Shown here in pieces: positions 53,169-62,053 of a stretch of 64,000 bases of DNA. The stretch is taken from the NCBI GenBank assembly GCA_035524795.1, contig DATKOF010000012.1, positions 186,001 through 250,000 on the forward strand, given 5' to 3'. This DNA comes from DATKOF01 sp035524795. Its GTDB lineage: Bacteria; Pseudomonadota; Gammaproteobacteria; Burkholderiales; SG8-41. The position numbers were made by a program, and so were the translations under genes. The first letter of the stretch is position 1, and the number at the start of each line of letters is the position of its first letter. A model generated the notes under the pieces. The model saw only the letters and a list, made by a program, of their open reading frames with translations, did not search any database and was not told the DNA's origin.

Positions 53169-53672
53169 ATGGCAATATTGCCCATTCTTCAATATCCCGA
53201 TCAGCGGCTGCACACGCTGGCCGCGCCGGTCGCGCGCGTCGACGACACGGTGCGCAAGCTGGTCAGGGATATGGCGGAGACCATGTACGCGGCTCCCGGT
53301 GTCGGCCTGGCTGCAACCCAGGTCGATGTGCACCGGCGCGTGATCGTGATCGATATTTCGGAGACCAAGGATCAGCTCAAGGTGTTCATCAATCCCGAAA
53401 TCACCGCCCGCAGCGGCAGCGCCGACTGCGAAGAGGGTTGTCTTTCCGTGCCCGGCATTTTCGAAAAGGTGAAGCGCGCCGAGCGCATCACGGTGCGCGC
53501 GCTGGACGGCGACGGCCGGCCGTTCGAACTGACCGCCGACGGACTGTTCGCGGTGTGCATCCAGCATGAAATGGATCACCTCGAGGGCAAGGTATTCGTC
53601 GAATACCTGTCGCGCCTGAAGCAGACGCGCATTCGCGCCAAGCTCAAAAAACAGCGCCGCGAGACGATGTAA
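53169..53672 (+). CDS. def: Peptide deformylase
   Basis: The 167-residue metalloenzyme removes the formyl group from nascent proteins. The three motifs are all present: GVGLAATQ (about 44-51), EEGCLSVPG (metal-ligand Cys) and QHEMDHLEG (two His ligands and catalytic Glu). It is paired with fmt 21 bp downstream, so formylation and deformylation genes share an operon. Confidence 0.98.
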   Translation: MAILPILQYPDQRLHTLAAPVARVDDTVRKLVRDMAETMYAAPGVGLAATQVDVHRRVIVIDISETKDQLKVFINPEITARSGSADCEEGCLSVPGIFEKVKRAERITVRALDGDGRPFELTADGLFAVCIQHEMDHLEGKVFVEYLSRLKQTRIRAKLKKQRRETM

Positions 53673-53693
53673 CTTCTCCCGCGCCCATCCGCC

Positions 53694-54608
53694 ATGAAAC
53701 TGATCTTCGCCGGCACGCCGGCTTTCGCCGCGACCGCGCTGGAGGCGCTGCTCGCCGCCGGTCACGACATCGTGCTGGTGCTGACCCGGCCGGATCGTCC
53801 GGCCGGGCGCGGCCTGGCGCCGCAGCCGGGCGCGGTCAAGCAGCTTGCGCTGGCGCGCGGTCTGCCTCTCGCGCAGCCGGCGACGCTGAAGGACGCCGCG
53901 GTCGAGTTGCAGTTGCGGGCGGTGGATGCTGAAGCGATGGTGGTCGCCGCCTATGGCCTGATTCTGCCGCCTGCGGTGCTCGCGATCCCGCGCCGCGGCT
54001 GCCTCAACATTCATGCGTCGCTGCTGCCGCGCTGGCGCGGCGCGGCGCCGATCCAGCGCGCGCTGCTGGCGGGCGACGCCGCAACCGGCATCACGATCAT
54101 GCAGATGGATGAGGGGCTCGACACCGGCGCAATTCTGCTGCAGGAAAAAATCGCGATCGGCGACGACGATACCGCGCGGACCCTGCACGACAGGCTGGCC
54201 GCGCTCGGCGCGCAATCGATCGTGCGCGCGCTGGCGGCATTTCCTGCGCCGCGCGCGCAGGATGATGCGCAGGCGACCTATGCCGACAAGATCCGCAAGG
54301 AAGAGGCGGTGATCGACTGGACGCAGCCGGCGCAGCGTATCGCGCGTCAGGTGCGCGCGTTCAATCCGGCGCCCGCGGCAAACACGACCTTGGACGGCCG
54401 GCGTTTCAAGCTGTGGCGCGCACATCAAGTGGCGGCGGCCGGCGCGCCCGGCGCGGTGCTCGCCGCCGACGCCGCCGGCATCGTGGTCGCCTGCGGTGAC
54501 GGTGCGCTGGCGGTCGAGGAATTGCAGAGAGAGGGGGGCAGGGCGCTGGCGGCGGGCGCGTTTCTCGCGGGATTCGAGTTGCGCCCCGGCGCGCGTTTCG
54601 GCACTTGA
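53694..54608 (+). CDS. fmt: Methionyl-tRNA formyltransferase
   Basis: The 304-residue enzyme formylates initiator Met-tRNA with 10-formyl-THF. The N-terminal Rossmann domain begins KLIFAGTPAFAATALEALLAAGH. The catalytic region is NIHASLLPRWRGAAPIQRA followed by DEGLDTG, and the C-terminal OB-like domain starts near residue 205. It is in the def-fmt operon. Confidence 0.97.
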   Translation: MKLIFAGTPAFAATALEALLAAGHDIVLVLTRPDRPAGRGLAPQPGAVKQLALARGLPLAQPATLKDAAVELQLRAVDAEAMVVAAYGLILPPAVLAIPRRGCLNIHASLLPRWRGAAPIQRALLAGDAATGITIMQMDEGLDTGAILLQEKIAIGDDDTARTLHDRLAALGAQSIVRALAAFPAPRAQDDAQATYADKIRKEEAVIDWTQPAQRIARQVRAFNPAPAANTTLDGRRFKLWRAHQVAAAGAPGAVLAADAAGIVVACGDGALAVEELQREGGRALAAGAFLAGFELRPGARFGT

Positions 54609-54667
54609 ACTTTTGGCGCGGGAGCCTATCTTATTGACCTCCTCGATTCCCGAACAGGACTTCACGC

Positions 54668-55507
54668 ATGCTGGGTAACTGGTTGAAGACTTCGCTGTTG
54701 ATGGCGGCGATCGTCGCATTATTCGGCGTCGTCGGCGCCGCGCTCGGCGGCGGGCAGGGCATGGTGGTGGCGCTGATAGTGGGCGGCGCGATGAATTTTT
54801 TCGCGTACTGGTTTTCCGACCGGATGGTGCTCAGGATGTATGACGCGCGGGAAGTCGATGAAGTCAGTGCGCCGCAGCTCTACAATGTGGTGCGCGAACT
54901 GGCGCAGAAGGCTGGATTGCCGATGCCCAGGGTCTATTTGATCGACCAGCCGCAACCCAATGCATTCGCCACCGGCCGCAACCCCGAGCACGCAGCGGTG
55001 GCGGCGACCACCGGCATCCTGCAGTTGCTGTCGCCGCGCGAACTGCGCGGGGTGATCGCGCATGAGCTGGCGCACGTCAAACACCGCGATATCCTGACTT
55101 CGACCATCAGCGCGACGATGGCCGGCGCGATTTCCTCGCTTGCCCAGTTCGCGATGTTTTTCGGCGGGCGCGACAATCAGCGCGCCAATCCGCTGGTCGC
55201 GCTGATCGTAATGATTGTGGCGCCGCTTGCGGCGATGCTGATCCAGCTGGCGATCTCGCGCGCGCGCGAATTCGAGGCCGATCGCGGCGGCGCCGACATC
55301 AGCGGCGACCCGCAGGCGCTGGCAGCGGCGCTGGAGAAAATCGAGCGCTACGCGCAGGGCACGCCGCTCGAAGTCGCCGAACATCATCCCGAGACCGCGC
55401 AGATGATGATCGTCAATCCGCTGTCCGGCGGCGGAATCGCCGGACTGTTCAGCACCCACCCTTCGACGCAGGAACGGATCGCGCGCCTGCTGGCGATGGC
55501 GCGCTGA
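54668..55507 (+). CDS. htpX: Protease HtpX
   Basis: This 279-residue M48-family membrane zinc protease takes part in inner-membrane protein quality control. It has N-terminal membrane helices (about 10-50), the zinc motif HELAHVKHRD (His, Glu, His), two more helices (about 155-200) and the third-ligand region REFEADRGGADI. Length and order are standard. It lies between fmt and rsmB. Confidence 0.96.
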   Translation: MLGNWLKTSLLMAAIVALFGVVGAALGGGQGMVVALIVGGAMNFFAYWFSDRMVLRMYDAREVDEVSAPQLYNVVRELAQKAGLPMPRVYLIDQPQPNAFATGRNPEHAAVAATTGILQLLSPRELRGVIAHELAHVKHRDILTSTISATMAGAISSLAQFAMFFGGRDNQRANPLVALIVMIVAPLAAMLIQLAISRAREFEADRGGADISGDPQALAAALEKIERYAQGTPLEVAEHHPETAQMMIVNPLSGGGIAGLFSTHPSTQERIARLLAMAR

Positions 55508-55525
55508 TCGCCGGCCGGCGGGCGC

Positions 55526-56812
55526 GTGCTCGAGACACAGCGGCTTGCCACCAGCGTAGTCGCGGCCGTCATCGACGACGGCCGCAACCTGAATGCCGCT
55601 CTCGCCGCGGCGCTAGCGCGGCATCCTGATCTCGTTTCCAGCCAGCGCGCCACGATCACCGATCTCACCTATGGCACGCTGCGTTTCGGCATGCAGCTCG
55701 ACGCGGTGCTCGACCGGCTGCTGACCGCGCCGTTGCGCGACCGGACGCTGCGCCGGCTGTTGCTGGTCGCGCTGTATCAATTGCAGTACACGCGCGCCGC
55801 GCCTTACGCGGTCGTCGATCACGCGGTGCGCTGCGCCGCGGCGCTCGGCGCGCCGCGCGCGAAGACGCTCGTCAACGCCGTGTTGCGCAATTTTCTGCGG
55901 CAGCGCGAGGCACTGTTAGCGCAGTCCGCGCAAAAAGAAACCGCGCGCTATGCCTATCCTCAATGGTGGATAGAAAAACTGCGCGCGCAGTATCCGCAGC
56001 ATTACGCGTCGGCGCTGCTGGCCGGCAACACGCATCCGCCGTTCACGCTGCGCGTCAACGGCCGGCGCATCGCGCGCGACGCCTATCTGGCGCTGCTTGC
56101 GCAGCACCAGATCGCCGCAGCGGCGGTCGGCGACCGCGGCGTCAGGCTCGAACGCGCGCTGCCGGTCGAACGAGTGCCCGGCTTCGATGCCGGACTGGCC
56201 TCGGTGCAGGACGCCGGCGCCCAGCTGGCCGCGCCGCTGCTCGATGCGCGCGACGGCATGCGCGTGCTCGATGCCTGCGCGGCGCCCGGCGGCAAGACCA
56301 CTCATCTGCTGGAACTCGCCGATCTCGATCTGACCGCGCTCGACTGCGATGCGGCGAGGCTCGAACGCGTGCAGCAGAATCTGGCGCGGCTCGGACTCAG
56401 CGCGAAGCTGATCTGCGGCGACGCCGGCCGTCCCGAAACCTGGTGGGACGGCCGGCCGTTCGACCGCATTCTTGCCGACGTGCCGTGTTCCGCTTCGGGC
56501 GTGGTGCGGCGCCATCCCGATATCAAGTGGCTGCGGCGCGCGGCGGACATAGCGCAGTTCGCGTCCCGGCAGCGCGCGTTGCTGGATGTTCTGTGGCGGT
56601 TGCTCGCCAGTGGTGGTAAATTGCTGTATACGACCTGTTCGGTTTTCCAGGAAGAGAATGCGCAGCAAATCGCGGATTTCCTGGCATGCCACCCTGATGC
56701 CAATTTACTGCCGTGGAGCGGAATTCCAGCGCCGGCCGGGGCCCCTGAAGGCCAGTTGCTGCCGGATCACGAGCATGACGGATTTTTTTACGCACTGCTG
56801 CAGAAAATATAG
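55526..56812 (+). CDS. rsmB: 16S rRNA (cytosine967-C5)-methyltransferase
   Basis: The 428-residue enzyme (Sun/Fmu) methylates C967 of 16S rRNA. The N-terminal NusB-like helical domain (about 1-135) is followed by the SAM domain with motif I VLDACAAPGGKTTHLLELA and the two catalytic cysteines in DVPCSASGVVRRHPDIKW and YTTCSVFQEEN. The start is GTG 55526. The 3' end overlaps the next gene by 38 bp in another frame. Confidence 0.96.
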   Translation: MLETQRLATSVVAAVIDDGRNLNAALAAALARHPDLVSSQRATITDLTYGTLRFGMQLDAVLDRLLTAPLRDRTLRRLLLVALYQLQYTRAAPYAVVDHAVRCAAALGAPRAKTLVNAVLRNFLRQREALLAQSAQKETARYAYPQWWIEKLRAQYPQHYASALLAGNTHPPFTLRVNGRRIARDAYLALLAQHQIAAAAVGDRGVRLERALPVERVPGFDAGLASVQDAGAQLAAPLLDARDGMRVLDACAAPGGKTTHLLELADLDLTALDCDAARLERVQQNLARLGLSAKLICGDAGRPETWWDGRPFDRILADVPCSASGVVRRHPDIKWLRRAADIAQFASRQRALLDVLWRLLASGGKLLYTTCSVFQEENAQQIADFLACHPDANLLPWSGIPAPAGAPEGQLLPDHEHDGFFYALLQKI

Positions 56813-57350
56813 CCTGCTGGTCGCGCTGCTGTGGCCGCTGCTGATCGTCAATCCGTCGGCGGCCGCCGATGGCATCGAAGTGCGCAACGCACAGCTGGTC
56901 GCGGGAGAAGAGGGCTATGCCCTCGAGGCGGATTTCGGAATCACGCTCAACCCGACGCTTGAAGACGTGCTCAACAAGGGTGTCGCGCTTTATTTCCTGT
57001 TCGAATTTGAAATCATCCATCCGCGCTGGTACTGGCTCGACCAGCGCCTGGTCGACTCCCGCCAGCAGTATCGTCTGTCGTTCGACGCGCTGACGCGCCA
57101 GTACCGGATCGGCATCGGCGGCGTATCCCAGAATTTTTCCGACCTGTCGGAGGCGCTGGCTTTCCTGAGCCGCGTGCGGCGGCGCGAAGTGCTCGAGTCC
57201 GGCGCGCTGGACTCGGGAAGCACCTATACCGCCGCGGTGCGCATGCGGCTCGACACGTCGGAGCTGCCCAAGCCGTTTCAGCTGGATGCCTTCGGTTCGC
57301 GCGACTGGAACGTCGATTCCGGGTGGTACCGGTGGAAGATCAAGGCATGA
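56775..57350 (+). CDS. DUF4390 protein, exported
   Basis: The 191-residue protein has a signal peptide (about 10-30, LLVALLWPLLIVNPSAAA) and a beta-rich body matching the DUF4390 family, found just before ntrY in betaproteobacteria (FEIIHPRWYWLDQRL, RLSFDALTRQYRIGIGG, WNVDSGWYRWKIKA). Function is unknown. Its placement suggests a periplasmic partner of the NtrY sensor, but this is inference. The ATG at 56775 overlaps rsmB by 38 bp. The stop overlaps ntrY as ATGA. Confidence 0.88.
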   Translation: MTDFFTHCCRKYSLLVALLWPLLIVNPSAAADGIEVRNAQLVAGEEGYALEADFGITLNPTLEDVLNKGVALYFLFEFEIIHPRWYWLDQRLVDSRQQYRLSFDALTRQYRIGIGGVSQNFSDLSEALAFLSRVRRREVLESGALDSGSTYTAAVRMRLDTSELPKPFQLDAFGSRDWNVDSGWYRWKIKA

Positions 57351-59539
57351 AGATGCTGCCGGCGATCCGTACGGCGCTCGGCAACGGCGCCGTCAAGTAT
57401 CTGCTCGCGCTGTGCGTGGTCGCCGCCGCGCTCACGCTTTATCTGCTGGCGACTGCGAGCGCCAACACCGATCTGTTCGCGCAGAACTATACGCTGCTGC
57501 TGGCGCTGAACGGCGGGCTTGTCATATGTCTGGTGCTGCTGCTCGCCTATCAGTTGTGGACGCTGCGCAGAAAACTCCGGGCGGGAGTGTTCGGTTCGCG
57601 GCTCACGCTGCGGTTGCTGCTGCTGTTTGCGCTGATCGCGGTGCTGCCGGGAGCGCTGGTCTACGCGGTTTCGGTGCAGTTCGTCGCGAAGAGCATCGAG
57701 TCGTGGTTTGACGTGCGGGTCGAAAAGGCGCTCGAGGGCGGGCTCAATCTCGGCCGCTCCACGCTGGACAACCAGCTCAAGGACCTGGTCAAGAAAGCCG
57801 ATGCGATGGCGTTCTCGCTCGCCACCAGAATGTCGCGCGATCAATTCGCAATGCTCAATTCGCTGCGTGAGCAGTTCGGAGTGCAGGAAGCGACGCTGTT
57901 TACGGGACGCGGCGAGGTGATCGTGTTTTCGGGCAGCACCCCGACGGTGATGCCCGGCGTGCCGGATTCCGCCGTGTTCCGCCAGTTGCGGCTGCAGCGC
58001 GACTACAGCGCGGTGGAATCCACGCCTGACCAGGGACTGTATCTGCGCGTGCTGGTTCCGGTCAACATGCTGAGCGTGTCCGAGGACGTGCGCGTGCTGC
58101 AGTTGCTGCAGCCGGTGCCGCCCGAACTTGCGCGTGACGCCGAGATCGTGCAGACCGGCCAGCGCGAGTATCAGGAATTGATGCTGGCGCGGCAGGGGCT
58201 GCGCCGGCTGTACGGTTTGACGCTGACGCTGACGCTGTTGCTGGCGCTGCTGTCGGCGTTGTCGCTGGCGTTTTTGCTGAGCGAGCGCCTGAGCACGCCG
58301 CTGTCCTATCTGGCCGAGGGCACGCGCGCCGTGGCCCAGGGCGATTTCAGCCAGCGCGAATTCACCGCGAGCCATGATGAACTCGGGATGCTGACGCAGT
58401 CGTTCAACACGATGCGCCAGCAACTGGCCGAAGCGCGCGGGGCGGCCGAGCGCAACCAGCAGCAACTGGCCGACGCCCATGCTTATCTGCAGGGCGTGCT
58501 CGCGAATCTGTCGGCCGGCGTGCTTGCTTTCGACGAGCAGCTGCGACTGCGCTCATTCAACCGCAGCGCGGGCGGATTGCTGGGCACCGATTTCACGCAG
58601 CTGGCGGGCGCGACGCTCGAGCAGTGGAGCGGGCGCGCGCCGCAACTGGAGGCGCTGGCGCGCAAGATCGCGGAAAAATCGCGGACCGGCGCAGCCTCCG
58701 AGTGGGAAACCCAGATCGAGCGCGCGCGCGACGACGGCGCGCAGACGCTGCTGGTGCGCGGCGCGCGGCTCCCTGCGGGCAGCGGCACCGGGCTGGTGGT
58801 GGTGTTCGACGACATTACCCACGTGCTGCAGGCGCAGCGCGACGCCGCATGGGGGGAAGTCGCGCGACGCCTTGCCCATGAAATCAAGAATCCGCTGACG
58901 CCGATCCAGCTGGCGGCCGAGCGGCTGCAGGTCAAGCTCGCCGACAAACTTTCCGGCGCTGCCGCCGATATGCTGGCGCGCTCGACGCAGACCATCGTCA
59001 ATCAGGTCAGCGCGCTCAAACGCATGGTTGACGCCTTCCGCCAGTACGCGCGGATGCCGGAACTCGCACTGCAGCGGGTGGACATCAACACCCTGTTGCG
59101 GGAAATCCTGACTCTGTATGAGGCCGGGGGGGTGATCCGCACCGAGCTCGCCGCCGACCTGCCGCCGATTGTCGGCGATCCGGCGCGTCTGCGCCAAGTG
59201 ATACATAATCTGCTGCAGAACGCGCAGGATGCGCTGGCGGATGCCGATCAGCCGCGGATCGTGGTGCGCTCGGAAAGCGCGGAGGGCGCGCTGCAGATCA
59301 CGATCACCGACAACGGCTGCGGCTTTCCCGAGCAGCTGATGCGGCATGCGTTCGAGCCGTACGTGACGACCAAGCCGAAAGGCACCGGCCTCGGCCTGGT
59401 GATCGTGAAGAAAATCATCGAGGAGCACGGCGGCACGGTGCGACTCGAAAACGTGCGGCCGCACGGCGCGCGCGTGACGTTGATGCTGCCTTTCGCGGCG
59501 GCGCATCGCGTCGAGCACAAGACCGCGGCCAGCGCTTAG
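57347..59539 (+). CDS. ntrY: NtrY-type sensor histidine kinase
   Basis: This 730-residue membrane kinase has three N-terminal membrane helices (about 20-110) and a fourth near 286-310, framing a periplasmic sensor. HAMP (about 310-360) and PAS (about 375-470) domains follow. The phosphorylated His511 is in RRLAHEIKNPLTPIQLAAER, and the ATPase boxes are DNGCGF and GTGLGLVIVKKI. NtrY acts with NtrX in nitrogen- or redox-linked responses. It overlaps DUF4390 by 4 bp and is followed by ntrX. Confidence 0.92.
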   Translation: MKMLPAIRTALGNGAVKYLLALCVVAAALTLYLLATASANTDLFAQNYTLLLALNGGLVICLVLLLAYQLWTLRRKLRAGVFGSRLTLRLLLLFALIAVLPGALVYAVSVQFVAKSIESWFDVRVEKALEGGLNLGRSTLDNQLKDLVKKADAMAFSLATRMSRDQFAMLNSLREQFGVQEATLFTGRGEVIVFSGSTPTVMPGVPDSAVFRQLRLQRDYSAVESTPDQGLYLRVLVPVNMLSVSEDVRVLQLLQPVPPELARDAEIVQTGQREYQELMLARQGLRRLYGLTLTLTLLLALLSALSLAFLLSERLSTPLSYLAEGTRAVAQGDFSQREFTASHDELGMLTQSFNTMRQQLAEARGAAERNQQQLADAHAYLQGVLANLSAGVLAFDEQLRLRSFNRSAGGLLGTDFTQLAGATLEQWSGRAPQLEALARKIAEKSRTGAASEWETQIERARDDGAQTLLVRGARLPAGSGTGLVVVFDDITHVLQAQRDAAWGEVARRLAHEIKNPLTPIQLAAERLQVKLADKLSGAAADMLARSTQTIVNQVSALKRMVDAFRQYARMPELALQRVDINTLLREILTLYEAGGVIRTELAADLPPIVGDPARLRQVIHNLLQNAQDALADADQPRIVVRSESAEGALQITITDNGCGFPEQLMRHAFEPYVTTKPKGTGLGLVIVKKIIEEHGGTVRLENVRPHGARVTLMLPFAAAHRVEHKTAASA

Positions 59540-59551
59540 GTGGAATGGAAG

Positions 59552-60805
59552 ATGCAACGTATTCTGGTGGTTGACGATGAAGTAGGCATTCGCGAGTTGC
59601 TGTCGGAGATCCTGCACGACGAGGGCTACGAAGTGCAGCTGGCCGAGAACGCCGAGCGCGCACGCCAGTTGCGCGGCCAGGCGCGCCCCGACCTCGTGCT
59701 GCTCGACATCTGGATGCCCGATACCGACGGCATCACGCTGCTCAAGGAGTGGGCGAATGCCGGATCGCTGACGATGCCGGTGATCATGATGTCCGGCCAC
59801 GGCACGATCGACAGCGCGGTCGAGGCCACGCGCCTCGGTGCCTACGATTTTCTGGAAAAGCCGATTACGCTGCAGAAGCTGCTGGCGACGGTCGGCCGCG
59901 CGCTCAAAAGTGGCGAACAGCGCGCGCAGCCGGATGCGATGCTGGCGACGTTCGGGCGGTCGCCGGCGATGACCGCCTTCAGACAGCAACTGGAACGCGT
60001 CAAGGAATTACGCTCGCCGCTGCTGTTCTACGCGGAGCCCGGCAGCGGCAGCGAGGCATGCGCGCGCGCGCTGCACTCGCGGAACGCGCCGTGGGTCGAG
60101 CCGCTCGAACTCGCGGCGCTCGCCGAAACGCCGCTGGAACTGGTGAAGCAGGCGAAGGACGGCACCCTGTTTCTGCATGAAATCAGCGATCTGACCGCCG
60201 CCGAACAGAAAGGCCTGCTGTCGATCGCCGACGCGCTTGCTGAATACAATACACGCCTGATCGGCGTCACCTCGCGCGCGCTGCCGGAACTGGTTGCCCA
60301 AGAAGCTTTCGACGAGCGGCTGTACGGACTGCTCGCCGCAATTACGGTCCGCGTGCCGAGCCTGCGCGAGCACCGCGAGGATGTTCCCGACATCGCCAAC
60401 CGGCTGTTGTCGGGCAGCGTCGAGGCCAAGCAGGTGCCGCCGCGGCGTTTCAGCATCGCCGCGCTGAACGCGCTGCGCAATTACGACTGGCCCGGCAACC
60501 TGAGTCAGCTCGAGAACGTGGTGCATACCGTGGCGGTCACCGCGCAGACCGAGGAAATCAGCGCGCATGAGGTAAATCAGGCGCTCGCGCAATTCAGCGC
60601 CAAGACTTCCGCCCCGCTAGGATTGCCGCTCGACCTGCCGCTGCGCGAGGCGCGCGACGCCTTCGAACGCGTCTATTTCGAGCATCACATCGTAAAGGAA
60701 GGCGGCAACATGAGCCGGGTCGCGGAAAGCGTCGGCCTCGAGCGTACCCACCTTTATCGCAAACTCAAACAGCTCGGCGTCAAGCTCAGCCGCCGCGGCG
60801 AATAG
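59552..60805 (+). CDS. ntrX: NtrX-type response regulator with degenerate AAA+ domain
   Basis: The 417-residue regulator has an intact receiver domain (acidic Asp8-Asp9, phospho-acceptor Asp52 in LLDIWMPDTDG, Lys103) and a Fis-type HTH (MSRVAESVGLERTHLYRKL). The central AAA+ domain is degraded. Walker A is AEPGSGSEA with the lysine replaced by Ser167, Walker B is GTLFLHEI with Asp changed to His209, and the GAFTGA loop is missing. It is therefore unlikely to hydrolyse ATP or activate sigma-54. It probably works as a phosphorylation-controlled DNA binder. The start is ATG 59552, 12 bp after the ntrY stop. Confidence 0.9.
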   Translation: MQRILVVDDEVGIRELLSEILHDEGYEVQLAENAERARQLRGQARPDLVLLDIWMPDTDGITLLKEWANAGSLTMPVIMMSGHGTIDSAVEATRLGAYDFLEKPITLQKLLATVGRALKSGEQRAQPDAMLATFGRSPAMTAFRQQLERVKELRSPLLFYAEPGSGSEACARALHSRNAPWVEPLELAALAETPLELVKQAKDGTLFLHEISDLTAAEQKGLLSIADALAEYNTRLIGVTSRALPELVAQEAFDERLYGLLAAITVRVPSLREHREDVPDIANRLLSGSVEAKQVPPRRFSIAALNALRNYDWPGNLSQLENVVHTVAVTAQTEEISAHEVNQALAQFSAKTSAPLGLPLDLPLREARDAFERVYFEHHIVKEGGNMSRVAESVGLERTHLYRKLKQLGVKLSRRGE

Positions 60806-60814
60806 GCCGTACCG

Positions 60815-60849
60815 ACCGGCTGCAGGAGGTAGCCAAAGCTGCCGGTTTC
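60815..60849 (+). terminator. Candidate terminator after ntrX
   Basis: ACCGGC (60815-60820) pairs with GCCGGT (60841-60846) around a 20-base loop and is followed by TTTCT. The stem is short and the tract imperfect. It would close the def-to-ntrX transcript before gap. Confidence 0.4.
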
Positions 60850-60975
60850 TAAGATAATTGGCGGCTTTCGCGCGGGCGGGGAGGCGGTTTTCGACCGGTT
60901 TCCCCGATCGCGCGGCTGTCCGGCGGCGCTCGGCCGCAACAAATAAACGAGAGTTTTTACCAGGAGGGGAGCTAG

Positions 60976-61992
60976 ATGACGATCAAGGTAGCAATCAACG
61001 GCTACGGCCGCATCGGACGCAATGTGCTGCGCGCCCATTATGAGGCCGGCAAGAAGCACGGCATCCAAATCGTCGCGATCAACGATCTCGGCAACGCCGA
61101 AACCAACGCGCACCTGACGCGCTACGATACCGTGCACGGCAAATTCAACGGCAGCGTCGTGGTTGAGGGCGATTCGATGGTCGTCAATGGCGACAAGATC
61201 AAGGTGCTTGCCAAGCGCAATCCGGCGGAGCTGCCGTGGAAGGACCTCGGCATCGATGTCGTGCTCGAATGCACCGGGCTGTTCACGACCAAGGAAAAGG
61301 CCGGCGCCCATCTTGCCGCCGGCGCGAAAAAGGTGATCATCTCGGCGCCCGGCGGCAAGGACGTCGACGCCACCGTCGTCTACGGCGTCAATCACAGAAC
61401 GCTGAAGGCCGGCCACACGGTGATTTCGAACGCATCGTGCACGACCAACTGCCTGGCGCCTCTGGTCAAGGCGCTGCACGAGAAAATCGGCGTCGTCAGC
61501 GGCCTGATGACGACGGTACATTCGTATACCAACGACCAGGTGTTGACCGATGTCTATCACGAAGACCTGCGCCGTGCGCGCTCGGCGACGCAGTCGATGA
61601 TCCCGACCAAGACCGGCGCCGCCGCCGCGGTCGGCTTGGTGCTGCCGGAGCTGAACGGCAAGCTCGACGGTTTCGCGGTGCGGGTGCCGACGATCAACGT
61701 GTCGCTGGTCGATCTGGTGTTCACCGCGGCGCGCGCGACCAGCGTCGACGAGGTCAACGCCGCGGTCAAGGCCGCGACGCTTGCCGGCGATTTGAAGGGG
61801 ATTCTCGAATACAACGATGCGCCGCTGGTGTCGGTCGACTTCAACCACAACCCGGCGTCGAGTATTTTCGAGGCAACGCTGACCAAGGTCACCAGCGGCA
61901 CGCTGGTCAAGGCGCTGGCCTGGTACGACAACGAATGGGGCTTCAGCAACCGGATGCTCGATACCACCGTGGCGTTGATGGCTGCGAAATAG
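60976..61992 (+). CDS. gap: Glyceraldehyde-3-phosphate dehydrogenase
   Basis: The 338-residue glycolytic enzyme oxidises glyceraldehyde-3-phosphate to 1,3-bisphosphoglycerate. It has the NAD-binding INGYGRIGRNVLRAHYE and the catalytic Cys in SNASCTTNCLAPL. A GGAGGGG ribosome site lies just before the ATG. The gap-pgk-pyk order gives a glycolytic/gluconeogenic cluster. The 170-bp gap upstream holds the candidate terminator and the presumed promoter. Confidence 0.98.
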   Translation: MTIKVAINGYGRIGRNVLRAHYEAGKKHGIQIVAINDLGNAETNAHLTRYDTVHGKFNGSVVVEGDSMVVNGDKIKVLAKRNPAELPWKDLGIDVVLECTGLFTTKEKAGAHLAAGAKKVIISAPGGKDVDATVVYGVNHRTLKAGHTVISNASCTTNCLAPLVKALHEKIGVVSGLMTTVHSYTNDQVLTDVYHEDLRRARSATQSMIPTKTGAAAAVGLVLPELNGKLDGFAVRVPTINVSLVDLVFTAARATSVDEVNAAVKAATLAGDLKGILEYNDAPLVSVDFNHNPASSIFEATLTKVTSGTLVKALAWYDNEWGFSNRMLDTTVALMAAK

Positions 61993-62053
61993 ATCAGACC
62001 GGGCGCGGCGGGTCCGCTGCGCCCCCCTCTTTAATATCCGCGAAGTATTCCCG

